Below, piece by piece: positions 1 through 5,685 of a DNA stretch of 9,410 nucleotides. Source of the DNA: CAG-492 sp035388585 (lineage in GTDB: Bacteria; Bacillota; Clostridia; TANB77; CAG-508); contig DAOOQE010000032.1 of the NCBI GenBank assembly GCA_035388585.1, positions 1 through 9,410 of the forward strand, read 5' to 3'. The notes below the pieces were generated by a model. The model saw only the letters and a list, made by a program, of their open reading frames with translations. It had not been told where the DNA came from and ran no database searches. Numbering within the stretch: position 1 is the stretch's first letter; each line of letters begins with the position of its first letter. The position numbers were made by a program, and so were the translations under genes.

Positions 1-44
1 AGAGATGACAACTCATTTCTGAATTGCCACCCCAACTATTGACA
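1..44. mobile_element. Possible terminus of an IS21-family-like insertion sequence (partial)
   Basis: Read on the minus strand, the stretch begins TGTCAATAGTTGGGGTGGCA and continues with a less conserved block containing GAGTTGTC. It is clearly richer in G and C than everything that follows. From memory, IS21-type elements in Clostridia have TGT-type ends followed by GTTGGGGTGGCAATTC-like motifs that recur as internal terminal repeats. No transposase gene is visible because the window starts here. The element end would fall near base 44. This is a recognition call, not an alignment; an unrelated intergenic sequence is possible. Confidence 0.33.
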
Positions 45-317
45 TTGAACCTAAATTTTACCATACTAAAAAATAATTGTCAATCTAATATGTTAACCTG
101 GCAGTTCATTTATCATATTACACTTAGTTTTTTACTTCACCAATTTTTTTCAAATACAATTTAAGATTAATCACAAAGTTTAAAGCTTAAGATCAATTAT
201 CAAATTACATTTAAATATTTACTCAACTTAGTTTTTTCTAAAATTATATAAAAAATTTAAAAAATTATTGATTAGAATCATTTAAAGATGTTATACTTTT
301 AAAAAAGAAGGTAAATT
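45..317. other. AT-rich intergenic region upstream of the 318/371 genes
   Basis: No open reading frame of useful length and no RNA gene could be recognised on either strand. The only interpretable signal is the promoter at 268-297. The stretch lies between the putative insertion-sequence end and the small plus-strand genes. Confidence 0.5.
268..297 (+). promoter_or_regulatory. Sigma-A-like promoter with extended -10
   Basis: The -35 hexamer is TTGATT (268-273), followed by an 18-nt spacer and the -10 hexamer TATACT (292-297). TG at 289-290, one base before the -10, makes it an extended -10. Predicted initiation near 304 leaves about 14 nt before the ATG at 318. It would drive the leader ORF and the 64-aa gene. 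Confidence 0.6.
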
Positions 318-374
318 ATGAGTTTTTATATTTATCATACTAAAAAAAAAATTAATAAAGGAGGTAAATTATGA
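318..374 (+). CDS. 18-codon leader ORF duplicating the start of the next gene
   Basis: An ATG at 318 has an AGAAGG Shine-Dalgarno 6 nt upstream and encodes MSFYIYHTKKKINKGGKL before a TGA. The peptide resembles the start of the following protein (MSYYNYHAKIKK). The DNA around both starts is also alike: both carry GGTAAATTATGAGTT, and the two starts are 53 nt apart. Its TGA overlaps the next ATG as ATGA, a classic translational-coupling arrangement, and its last codons contain the next gene's AAGGAGG ribosome binding site. It may be only a duplication remnant, but promoter, Shine-Dalgarno and coupling suggest that it is translated. Confidence 0.5.
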   Translation: MSFYIYHTKKKINKGGKL

Positions 375-565
375 GTTATTATAATTACCATGCCAAAATA
401 AAAAAACTAATAGAAGAAAAAGACTTAATAAACTGGGAAATAGTTGAAAATTGGAACAATATCAAACCAGCTTTAGTATTATATTTCAAAAACAATAAGC
501 CAATGCCTATAAGAGAATATAGATGGCCTGAATATTTGGAAATATTAAAAAATTATAAAAATTAA
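371..565 (+). CDS. Small conserved protein, delta-VPH-like
   Basis: This is a 64-aa soluble, charged protein with a strong AAGGAGG site 7 nt before its ATG. The core PALVLYFKNNKPMPIREYRW (residues 33-52) matches my memory of short Clostridia proteins labelled 'thermostable hemolysin delta-VPH'. That name is inherited from a Vibrio protein and says little about real function. There is no signal peptide, membrane segment or cysteine cluster, so a hemolysin role is not supported by the sequence. The length is about normal for such proteins. It is the only intact gene of any size on the plus strand and converges with the thioesterase gene, with 51 nt between their stops. Translation is probably coupled to the 18-codon leader. 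Confidence 0.6.
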   Translation: MSYYNYHAKIKKLIEEKDLINWEIVENWNNIKPALVLYFKNNKPMPIREYRWPEYLEILKNYKN

Positions 566-616
566 TAAATACTTATAAAAGCAATAAAATCCCAACAATT
601 CAAACATCTTATAATT

Positions 617-1039
617 TTACACATAAGAGTTTAAATTTTTTTCAAATTTATTACTTAATTCATTGTTATGCTTCTTAAAATTTATGGGTTTTAATTGCTT
701 ATCTGTAAAACAATGATTTGTTTCTGCTGTAATAACTATTTTTCCAGTTTTTTTGTTGATTACTTCATATCCAACTGTCATTCTTACTCCATTATATTGA
801 GTTAGAACTAACTTAATTATAATTTCATCACCAAAAGTAATATGGCTTTTATACTTACAGCTTAAACCAATTACAGGTATTGTTATTCCATTCTCCTCAA
901 ATTTATCAAACGGCATATTAATTGAATTTAGCCAATAGCATCTCGCCTCTTCTAAAAATCTTATATAATTCGAATGATGAACAACCCCCATTTTATCTGT
1001 TTCATAATAATTAATATTTCTCTCATAAATAAACTCCAT
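617..1039 (-). CDS. Acyl-CoA thioesterase, hotdog fold (YbgC/FadM/4HBT type)
   Basis: A 140-aa cytoplasmic enzyme predicted to hydrolyse acyl-CoA thioesters. Near the N-terminus (about residues 10-32) is the family signature YYETDKMGVVHHSNYIRFLE followed by EAR, which contains the catalytic-site aspartate of TDxMGVVHHxNY and the helix that follows. Length is typical (130-145 aa). I chose the ATG at 1039: GGAG lies 7 nt upstream of it, whereas the in-frame TTG at 1045 sits 1 nt from that site. Substrate cannot be read from sequence; relatives act on short- to long-chain acyl-CoA or aromatic acyl-CoA. The gene stands alone, with a possible regulated promoter at 1109-1141. Confidence 0.9.
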   Translation of the reverse strand: MEFIYERNINYYETDKMGVVHHSNYIRFLEEARCYWLNSINMPFDKFEENGITIPVIGLSCKYKSHITFGDEIIIKLVLTQYNGVRMTVGYEVINKKTGKIVITAETNHCFTDKQLKPINFKKHNNELSNKFEKNLNSYV

Positions 1040-1274
1040 TTTCAATCTCCTATTTTTCTATTTTTATAATAATTATTTTCTAAATTAATTTGTATATTAA
1101 TAATAACTATTTTATAAGGTTTTCTTTACAACCTTAATTAAATCACTTCTTACTAAGAATTGTTTTACTTATCAATATGTTTCCAATCTAGTTTAATAAT
1201 CACTAATTTTTCTATAATATGATTAGATTAAACATAAATATTTTCTTGTAAATTCTTCCATTTATATAATTAAA
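1040..1274. other. Intergenic region between the thioesterase and the DUF6320 gene
   Basis: No gene was found. It contains a dyad and possible promoter for the thioesterase (1109-1141). No convincing intrinsic terminator for the DUF6320 gene upstream on the minus strand could be seen. Confidence 0.5.
1109..1141 (-). promoter_or_regulatory. Candidate promoter with a dyad in a 19-nt spacer, upstream of the thioesterase
   Basis: On the minus strand TTAATT (1141-1136) is followed by exactly 19 nt and then TATAAA (1116-1111). The spacer is largely an inverted repeat, AAGGTT-N8-AACCTT (1135-1116). A long spacer filled by a dyad is the layout of MerR-family-controlled promoters. The -35 match is poor, no MerR gene is in the window, and an alternative -10 (TAAAAT, 1114-1109) is possible. 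Confidence 0.3.
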
Positions 1275-1844
1275 TTACATATGAAATTTTCTTATAAATG
1301 CTTCCTTAATGTCTTTAATACAAAACACAAATGAAAGTAATAAACTGGCAAATACAATTCCAATTAAAATTGATGACATAACTATATTTTTTACAATATT
1401 AAAGTATATATATAATATAGAAATTATACTAAAAAACATTAAGACAAAATGATATATTGTATATTTAATATAACTCTTACTATTTACAATTGTAAGTACA
1501 AACATAGTAAAATTTGCAAGTATAGTTATTATTGGAATTCCCATACTTGTAGACCAACCACTATACCCAAAATCTAAATTATAGTCCATATATGTAATAA
1601 AAACAGATGCAATAATAGTTTCTATTAAAACATAACCTGCAATATTTACGTCTTTTTTTATTGAATATATAACAGTTAACCATACCCAAATAATACCTAA
1701 ATTGCACAATGCTGCCCATTTAATATTTGGAGTGGTAATATTATTTATAATTGTTAATAATATGCCTAATAATATTGAAAAAATTACCAAACTATTTATT
1801 ATCCAATCAGTTTTTCTAGCACTAATTTTTTTTGGATATATCAT
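1275..1844 (-). CDS. Multi-pass membrane protein, DUF6320-like
   Basis: A 189-aa protein with about six hydrophobic segments and a conserved-looking centre containing DFGYSGWSTSMGIPII (about residues 91-106). That centre and the WxxVWxTVIYxIKK stretch before it match my memory of DUF6320 proteins. Those usually start with a short zinc-ribbon (CxxC) segment, which is absent here; the protein begins with MIYPKKISARKTDW directly before the first membrane helix. The ATG lies 23 nt inside the end of the acetyltransferase-like gene, with only a weak GGTG-type site, so translational coupling is likely. DUF6320 genes commonly sit beside alcohol acetyltransferase-like genes, which supports the call. 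Function unknown; a membrane partner of the acyltransferase is an inference. Confidence 0.65.
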   Translation of the reverse strand: MIYPKKISARKTDWIINSLVIFSILLGILLTIINNITTPNIKWAALCNLGIIWVWLTVIYSIKKDVNIAGYVLIETIIASVFITYMDYNLDFGYSGWSTSMGIPIITILANFTMFVLTIVNSKSYIKYTIYHFVLMFFSIISILYIYFNIVKNIVMSSILIGIVFASLLLSFVFCIKDIKEAFIRKFHM

Positions 1845-3114
1845 CTAAAACACCATTACTTTCTATTTCAACATTTATACCATTATTTATCAAAAACTCA
1901 TAAAATTCTTTTTCTATACTTGTATCTTTTAATATTGATGTAAATGAAAAAACCATTTTATCTTCAAATGTACATGCAGAGCATTTTATTTTCTCAACTT
2001 GTTCAGGTGATAATAGCATCATAAAATATTCTATATAATTTTTATATTTACCTATTATACCCATTCTTCCGATGTTTGAAAATGTAATTGTTACATATTT
2101 TCTTATCTCTATATATATAGCTCTAACTAATATATTTTTTAATATTAACGGAGTTATTCTTATAAATGGATTTATCCCTAATCTGACATTTGAAGACATA
2201 GTTTTTTCTATTTCTTGTTTTTGTAATTTTTCTTCAAAATTTTTTCTCACACAAATTAATATCTGATCAAAATCTTCAAAATTGTATTTTTTATAATCTG
2301 CATCAATAATTATGTACGAAAAAAAATTAGATACAGTATTTGATTCAAAATATTTTTTTAAATTTACTGGGATACAAACTTTTATAGTTCTTTTATTTTT
2401 ACTATTTTTATAATTTCCAAAATATATGGAGTGTATTAAAACTGCTGTTAAATACTGAGTAATTGTAACATTTTTATCATCGCATATTTTTTTTAGTTCT
2501 GTAATACTAAATATTTGATGAATAACAGAAATAGCTCCTAAACTTATTTTATTTCCTCTTAGTTTATATGGTTTTTTTAGTGATGATTTTGCTTTTGCTT
2601 TTTTATTATAGTTTTTTATATAACTGTCTTCTGTGTTTATACTAAATTTTTTTATATGTCTATCTTCATTTGCAAATTCATCTCTATAAGTTAATTCCAA
2701 ATATTTATATACAATTTCTTTAAAAAATAGATTTCCGCTATTTCCATCTGTTAAGGAATGAAAAATATCAATATTAATTTTATTTTTATAATATGTTACT
2801 TTAAATAAATAATCATTATTTTTTTTCGGATTAATATATTTACATGGATACTCTTGTTCTTGTTTAATAATCGGGTTCTTAGTATTTTCTTCAAAATAAT
2901 ACCAAAAAAAACCTGATTTCATTTTAACCTTGAACATACTATATTTTTTCAATGTTAAATTTACTGATTTTTCTAATATTTTATTATTTATATCGTCTTT
3001 TAACAAAACAGATAATCTAAAAACTGTACTATATTTTTTTCCTGCAGACATCGGAAATATTTTAGCTGAATTATCCAGTTTTCTCCATTTTAATTTATGT
3101 TCCTTTTTTTTCAT
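1822..3114 (-). CDS. Alcohol acetyltransferase-like protein (CAT/condensation-domain fold)
   Basis: A 430-aa protein. The N-terminal WRKLDNSAKIFP (residues 10-21) is typical of the acetyltransferase-like proteins found in many Bacillota. The acyltransfer motif HxxxDG is present as HSLTDG (H119-G124), the counterpart of HHxxxDG in condensation, CAT and BAHD enzymes, with H119 the expected catalytic base and D123 structural. The second half holds the tunnel-forming segments expected for this fold, including VSNFFSYIIID and VTITFSNIG. No transmembrane segment or signal peptide is evident. Family length is 400-450 aa, so it looks complete. AGGA lies 9 nt before the ATG, and a promoter lies at 3168-3196. 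Acceptor and acyl donor are unknown; acetylation of an alcohol or lipid-linked substrate is only a family-based guess. Confidence 0.75.
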   Translation of the reverse strand: MKKKEHKLKWRKLDNSAKIFPMSAGKKYSTVFRLSVLLKDDINNKILEKSVNLTLKKYSMFKVKMKSGFFWYYFEENTKNPIIKQEQEYPCKYINPKKNNDYLFKVTYYKNKINIDIFHSLTDGNSGNLFFKEIVYKYLELTYRDEFANEDRHIKKFSINTEDSYIKNYNKKAKAKSSLKKPYKLRGNKISLGAISVIHQIFSITELKKICDDKNVTITQYLTAVLIHSIYFGNYKNSKNKRTIKVCIPVNLKKYFESNTVSNFFSYIIIDADYKKYNFEDFDQILICVRKNFEEKLQKQEIEKTMSSNVRLGINPFIRITPLILKNILVRAIYIEIRKYVTITFSNIGRMGIIGKYKNYIEYFMMLLSPEQVEKIKCSACTFEDKMVFSFTSILKDTSIEKEFYEFLINNGINVEIESNGVLDDISKKN

Positions 3115-3167
3115 AATCTTATTTCCTATTTATTTATTTTTGATTTCTAATATTTTAATTTAGTTAA

Positions 3168-3196
3168 ATTTTATCATAAAAAAAAATTCAAAACAA
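3168..3196 (-). promoter_or_regulatory. Sigma-A-like promoter of the acetyltransferase-DUF6320 unit
   Basis: On the minus strand TTGTTT (3196-3191) is separated by exactly 17 nt from TAAAAT (3173-3168). Initiation near 3161 gives an mRNA leader of about 45 nt. The same hexamers, spacing and flanking AAGTAG are found at 7041-7074. Confidence 0.6.
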
Positions 3197-3233
3197 CTAC
3201 TTTTCTATAAATAAAAATTAATTTTTCTATAAT

Positions 3234-3261
3234 AAAAAAGAAGCTATATAGCTTCTTTTTT
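3234..3261 (-). terminator. Intrinsic terminator of the HNH gene, overlapping its stop codon
   Basis: A 28-nt perfect palindrome: six A, GAAGCTATATAGCTTC, six T. On the minus strand this is a hairpin ending in a U-run; by symmetry it can also act on plus-strand transcription. The TAG stop of the HNH gene (3246-3244) and its last codons (KKEAI) lie inside the hairpin. Confidence 0.75.
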
Positions 3262-3969
3262 CAACATATTATTTTCTTGAAAAGGTTTTTCTTTACAGTA
3301 AATACTATTTCGTAATTCTACATTATCAAGAATTATGACAGGAATGCATTGAAACTCTTGCTTATTTACTTGGTAAACAAAATATATATCTTTGTTATCA
3401 AGTATTCTATAATTTTTATCTAGAATTAAAAGGGATCTCATTGTGGTATTATTACCACAGAAGGTTTTATTTTTTTCAAACATTATAGATTTTTGATAAT
3501 TTTTAATAGAAAGATTTAAAGGGGCCTTAATTGAATCGAACTGTACACATTCTATCCAGTTTTTTGGAAAAACCTTTTCCTGGAGTAAATATGGAAAATT
3601 ATAACTAATTCTTTCATTTTTAATAATTTCTCTGAAATAATGACGATCTTCGTCCTTTACAAGAGATTTATAGACATTATATTCACTAAGAGTAAGATTA
3701 CCTTTTTCTGCATTACATTTTTTACATGATAATACAAGATTGTTTGTTATTGTAGGACCTCCTAATATCTGAGGAACCTTATGGTCCAGTGAATAATTTT
3801 TTTTGAGTTTACAACCACAGTAATAGCATCTATTACTTTGGCTATTTAACATAGCAAACTTCTTCATTATTTTTTCGAAGTCTACTCCATCCTTAATTAT
3901 TAACTCACCATTATTAATCCGATAATGTCTTCCTTCAAACGGAATTTTTTCATCTAAAAATAATTTCAT
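3244..3969 (-). CDS. HNH endonuclease
   Basis: A 241-aa protein with a zinc-finger HNH nuclease module. It has CxxC (C48, C51), LDHKVPQILGG with the D62-H63 catalytic pair, NN at 76-77, and a second CxxC (C82, C85). All zinc ligands and the ββα-metal residues are present, so cleavage of DNA (or RNA) is expected. About 45 residues precede the module and about 150 follow it; I recognise no known domain in either. The in-frame ATG at 4029 is rejected as start because the predicted transcript begins near 4013. The ATG at 3969 has AGGGG 11 nt upstream, and a GTG at 3978 is also possible. It is a single-gene unit with its own promoter and terminator, and paired Spo0A boxes upstream suggest sporulation-linked control. 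A homing or mobile HNH gene is an alternative. Confidence 0.8.
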   Translation of the reverse strand: MKLFLDEKIPFEGRHYRINNGELIIKDGVDFEKIMKKFAMLNSQSNRCYYCGCKLKKNYSLDHKVPQILGGPTITNNLVLSCKKCNAEKGNLTLSEYNVYKSLVKDEDRHYFREIIKNERISYNFPYLLQEKVFPKNWIECVQFDSIKAPLNLSIKNYQKSIMFEKNKTFCGNNTTMRSLLILDKNYRILDNKDIYFVYQVNKQEFQCIPVIILDNVELRNSIYCKEKPFQENNMLKKEAI

Positions 3970-4019
3970 ACTACTCACTACCCCTTTTTTAATATGTTTT
4001 TTTATGTAATATAATATTA

Positions 4020-4048
4020 ATTTTAACATATTAATATAAAAAGAACAA
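4020..4048 (-). promoter_or_regulatory. Promoter of the HNH gene, overlapping the upstream terminator
   Basis: On the minus strand TTGTTC (4048-4043) is followed by 17 nt and TAAAAT (4025-4020), with TG one base before the -10. The -35 lies in the descending arm of the terminator at 4038-4076. Predicted start near 4013 leaves a leader of about 45 nt before the ATG at 3969. Confidence 0.55.
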
Positions 4049-4076
4049 GAATTTTATGTTTATTTCTTGTTCTTTT
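4038..4076 (-). terminator. Intrinsic terminator of the dtd-Nudix-DUF2680 transcript
   Basis: A 13-bp perfect stem, AAAAGAACAAGAA (4039-4051) with TTCTTGTTCTTTT (4064-4076), and a 12-nt loop. On the minus strand the stem runs into TTTTT and then ATATT. It lies about 160 nt downstream of the DUF2680-like stop and ends transcription just before the HNH promoter. The stem is AT-rich, so termination may be partial. Confidence 0.65.
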
Positions 4077-4092
4077 GTCGAAAAATGTCGAA
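4076..4092 (+). promoter_or_regulatory. Two tandem Spo0A boxes (TGTCGAA)
   Basis: TGTCGAA occurs at 4076-4082 and again at 4086-4092, both perfect matches to the Spo0A box consensus. They have the same orientation and are 10 bp apart, one helical turn, as at known Spo0A targets. They sit about 28 bp upstream of the -35 of the HNH promoter, so HNH is the nearest candidate target. I saw no further copy in the window. Binding is an inference from the motif. Confidence 0.6.
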
Positions 4093-4126
4093 TTATATAA
4101 TACAATTATATTCAAATTATATTTTT

Positions 4127-4198
4127 AATTCAATTTTTATAACTATTATTAATTCAATTTTTATAACTATTATTAATTCTATTTCTCTCACTATTATT
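4127..4198. repeat. 24-nt tandem repeat, three copies
   Basis: The unit AATTCAATTTTTATAACTAT plus TATT occurs identically at 4127-4150 and 4151-4174. A third copy at 4175-4198 differs at four positions, and a short remnant follows. It lies in the 3' untranslated part downstream of the DUF2680-like ORF. It looks like replication slippage; no hairpin or peptide-coding sense could be seen. Confidence 0.8.
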
Positions 4199-4236
4199 AA
4201 TTTTTTTCAGTCTTCTAACTAATTAAGTTTAAAGCT

Positions 4237-4521
4237 CTATTGTACATTTTCACAATTAATTCTATTTGGATTGTTCAATCTTCTACCATTAGAACTATCC
4301 TGCCCTAATTTTTTACCTTTTCCATTTCCCTGACCAGAACCAAAACTCAAGCCATTAGCTTTACCAATTCCAGAATTACCGGTTCCATCACAACTTTCAA
4401 ATTGTTTAATTATATCATCGGCTTTTTCCTGTGTTATTTTTCCTTCTGAAACATATTGCTCTAATTTTTCTATTTTTGCTTCTTTTGAAACATTTCCTTT
4501 ATTGTTTATCTGTATCATCAT
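4237..4521 (-). pseudogene. Truncated DUF2680-like protein lacking its signal peptide
   Basis: A 94-aa ORF. Residues 14-41 contain KIEKLEQYVSEGKITQEKAD and then DIIKQF, typical of DUF2680/YckD-like exported proteins ('...GKITQEQADKII...'). A CDGTGN motif follows (44-49), then a Gly/Gln/Lys-rich tail (GQGNGKGKK). Family members normally begin with a signal peptide and a longer helical region; here the ORF starts MMIQINNKGN with no hydrophobic segment. The ATGATG start has no Shine-Dalgarno. It lies in another frame inside a 13-codon ORF starting at 4540 that does have one. I infer a deletion joined the 5' end of another gene to the 3' half of this one. A short cytosolic product remains possible. 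Confidence 0.55.
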
Positions 4522-4540
4522 CTATTACTAAAATTCTCAT
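4499..4540 (-). pseudogene. Possible 5' remnant of a response-regulator gene
   Basis: An ATG at 4540 with GGGAG 6 nt upstream encodes MRILVIDDDTDKQ and stops. M-x-ILVIDDD is the N-terminal β1 strand and acidic pocket of response-regulator receiver domains. The reading runs straight into DUF2680-like sequence in another frame, as expected for a deletion joint. Thirteen residues are too few for certainty. The same frame is also open for about 15 codons upstream, so this could instead be the tail of another remnant. Confidence 0.35.
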
Positions 4541-4608
4541 ATTATTCTCCCAGCATTTATTTTCTTTTGAATTTTCAACACACATTCTGATATTTTCTTA
4601 TCTATTTT

Positions 4609-4711
4609 TTATGTTAAATCACATTTCTCTTGATTAATTTTTTATAATAGCTCATGTTTTTCTTCATTGATTTTTTTATAATAAATCAAATTTCTCTTCA
4701 TTGATTTTTTT
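4609..4711 (-). repeat. 3' end of the Nudix gene present as three tandem copies
   Basis: The last 12 codons of the Nudix gene, KKINEEKFDLL-stop (4711-4676), are followed by two degenerate copies. They read KKINEEKHELL-stop (ending 4642) and KINQEKCDLT-stop (ending 4609). Units are 34 and 33 nt, so they sit in different frames and are not translated as part of the protein. They appear to be slippage or duplication products that have since diverged. Confidence 0.7.
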
Positions 4712-5156
4712 TGATACTAAATTCCATTCCTGATCAAATTCAAAAAATGCATTAATCTTTTTATCTTCTAAAATATATGGTAGCCAATATTTATCATCTG
4801 GAAACATTTGATTATAAGGAATACTGTCAATATCAAACCATTCTGGACTCATTTCTTCAGACTCTGCAATTTCTCCATTCCATTTTGTAACAACATAAAG
4901 ATGAACAATTAAATTAATTTTTTCTCCTTTAAAATATTCATAAAAATCTAGCAAACCGGTATTTTTCATATTTTGTTGGAATAGCATGTATTTCTTCTTG
5001 TGTTTCTCTAATCATAGCTATTTCAGGTGTTTCATTTTCTTCAATTTTCCCACCAATACCATTATATTTACCTTGTCCAAATCCTCTTTTTTTCATGGCA
5101 AGGAGAATTTGATTTTCTCTTTTAAATAAACAAAGTGTTGTTTCCATTTTTTTCAT
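4676..5156 (-). pseudogene. MTH1-like Nudix hydrolase (8-oxo-dGTP diphosphatase type), broken by a frameshift
   Basis: The N-terminal half carries an intact Nudix box: GGKIEENETPEIAMIRETQE followed by EI, in the pattern G-x5-E-x7-RE-x2-EE, with H in place of the usual late G. The frame then stops. The C-terminal half continues in another frame: GLLDFYEYFKGEKI, SEEMSPEWFDIDSIPYNQMF and PDDKYWLPYIL. These match MTH1-type sanitizers, whose PDDxYW segment reads oxidised purines (human Trp117 is Phe here). Removing one C of the CC at 4958-4959 restores EKYGLLDFYEYF and a full protein of about 160 aa. The start is uncertain: ATG at 5168, 5156 or 5147; GGGG lies 6 nt before 5156. It follows dtd by about 80 nt. 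A sequencing error or programmed shift is possible, but no slippery run is evident. Confidence 0.75.
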
Positions 5157-5200
5157 AAAATACCCCATTTCTAATAGATTTAAAAAATATTAATAATTAT

Positions 5201-5230
5201 ATTATACAATAACTAAGCAAAACAAAACTA
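5201..5230 (-). promoter_or_regulatory. Candidate promoter of the frameshifted Nudix gene
   Basis: The minus strand has a perfect TATAAT (5206-5201) about 45 nt before the likely start at 5156. The best -35 at an 18-nt spacing is only TAGTTT (5230-5225); a TTGTTT lies nearby at 5225-5220 but too close. It could give the Nudix gene transcription independent of dtd. Confidence 0.4.
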
Positions 5231-5247
5231 ATAAATTCCTCTTATAT

Positions 5248-5685
5248 TTACTTTTCTAACATAATTGTAACTGGTCCATCATTTAATAGTTCTACTTCCA
5301 TATGTTCTCCAAACTTTCCAGTTTCAACCTTTTTTATCTTTTCTTTTAGCTCATTAATAATATAATTATATAATTCATTTGCTTTATCAGATTTTGCAGC
5401 ATCAGAAAAAGACGGTCTATTACCGCTATTGCAGTCTGCGTATAGTGTAAACTGTGAAATAACTAATAGTTCTCCATTGACATCCTGTAAAGACAAATTC
5501 AATTTATCATTTTCGTCTTCGAAGATTCTTAAATTAATTAATTTTTTTATCATATAATCAGTAATTTCTTTAGTATCATTATACTTTATTCCAATCATTA
5601 ATAATATACCTTTGTCTATAGTGCCCACATTTATTCCATCTACAGACACACTTGCATGTTTTACTTTTTGAACCAAAAATTTCAT
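5248..5685 (-). CDS. dtd: D-aminoacyl-tRNA deacylase
   Basis: This 145-aa protein hydrolyses the ester bond of D-aminoacyl-tRNAs (and of glycine mischarged on tRNA-Ala) to keep D-residues out of protein. It acts as a cytoplasmic dimer. Both signature motifs are present: SQFTL (S77-L81), which holds the catalytic-site threonine, and NDGPVT (N135-T140), the NxGPxT motif carrying the chirality-selecting Gly-Pro. The N-terminus MKFLVQKVKHASVSVDG and the GNRPSF loop are typical, and the length equals the family norm. AAAGG lies 11 nt before the ATG, slightly far. In many Clostridia dtd follows relA, but here it is first in its transcript, with Nudix and DUF2680-like remnants downstream. Confidence 0.95.
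   Translation of the reverse strand: MKFLVQKVKHASVSVDGINVGTIDKGILLMIGIKYNDTKEITDYMIKKLINLRIFEDENDKLNLSLQDVNGELLVISQFTLYADCNSGNRPSFSDAAKSDKANELYNYIINELKEKIKKVETGKFGEHMEVELLNDGPVTIMLEK

Noticed and set aside
1040..1045. TTG start for the thioesterase
   Set aside because: It lies 1 nt from the GGAG site, whereas the ATG two codons later is ideally spaced and matches the usual N-terminus.
1115..1136. Intrinsic terminator (TAAGGTT/AACCTTA hairpin)
   Set aside because: There is no U-run on either strand; its position before a -10-like hexamer fits an operator better.
1190..1240. Inverted repeat GTTTAAT ... ATTAAAC
   Set aside because: It has only 7 bp with a loop of about 35 nt in AT-rich DNA, which chance easily explains.
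3970..4029. Longer HNH protein starting at the ATG at 4029
   Set aside because: It has no Shine-Dalgarno, and the ATG lies upstream of the predicted transcription start, within the promoter.
4127..4198. CRISPR-like array
   Set aside because: The 24-nt units are directly abutting with no spacers, and there are no cas genes.
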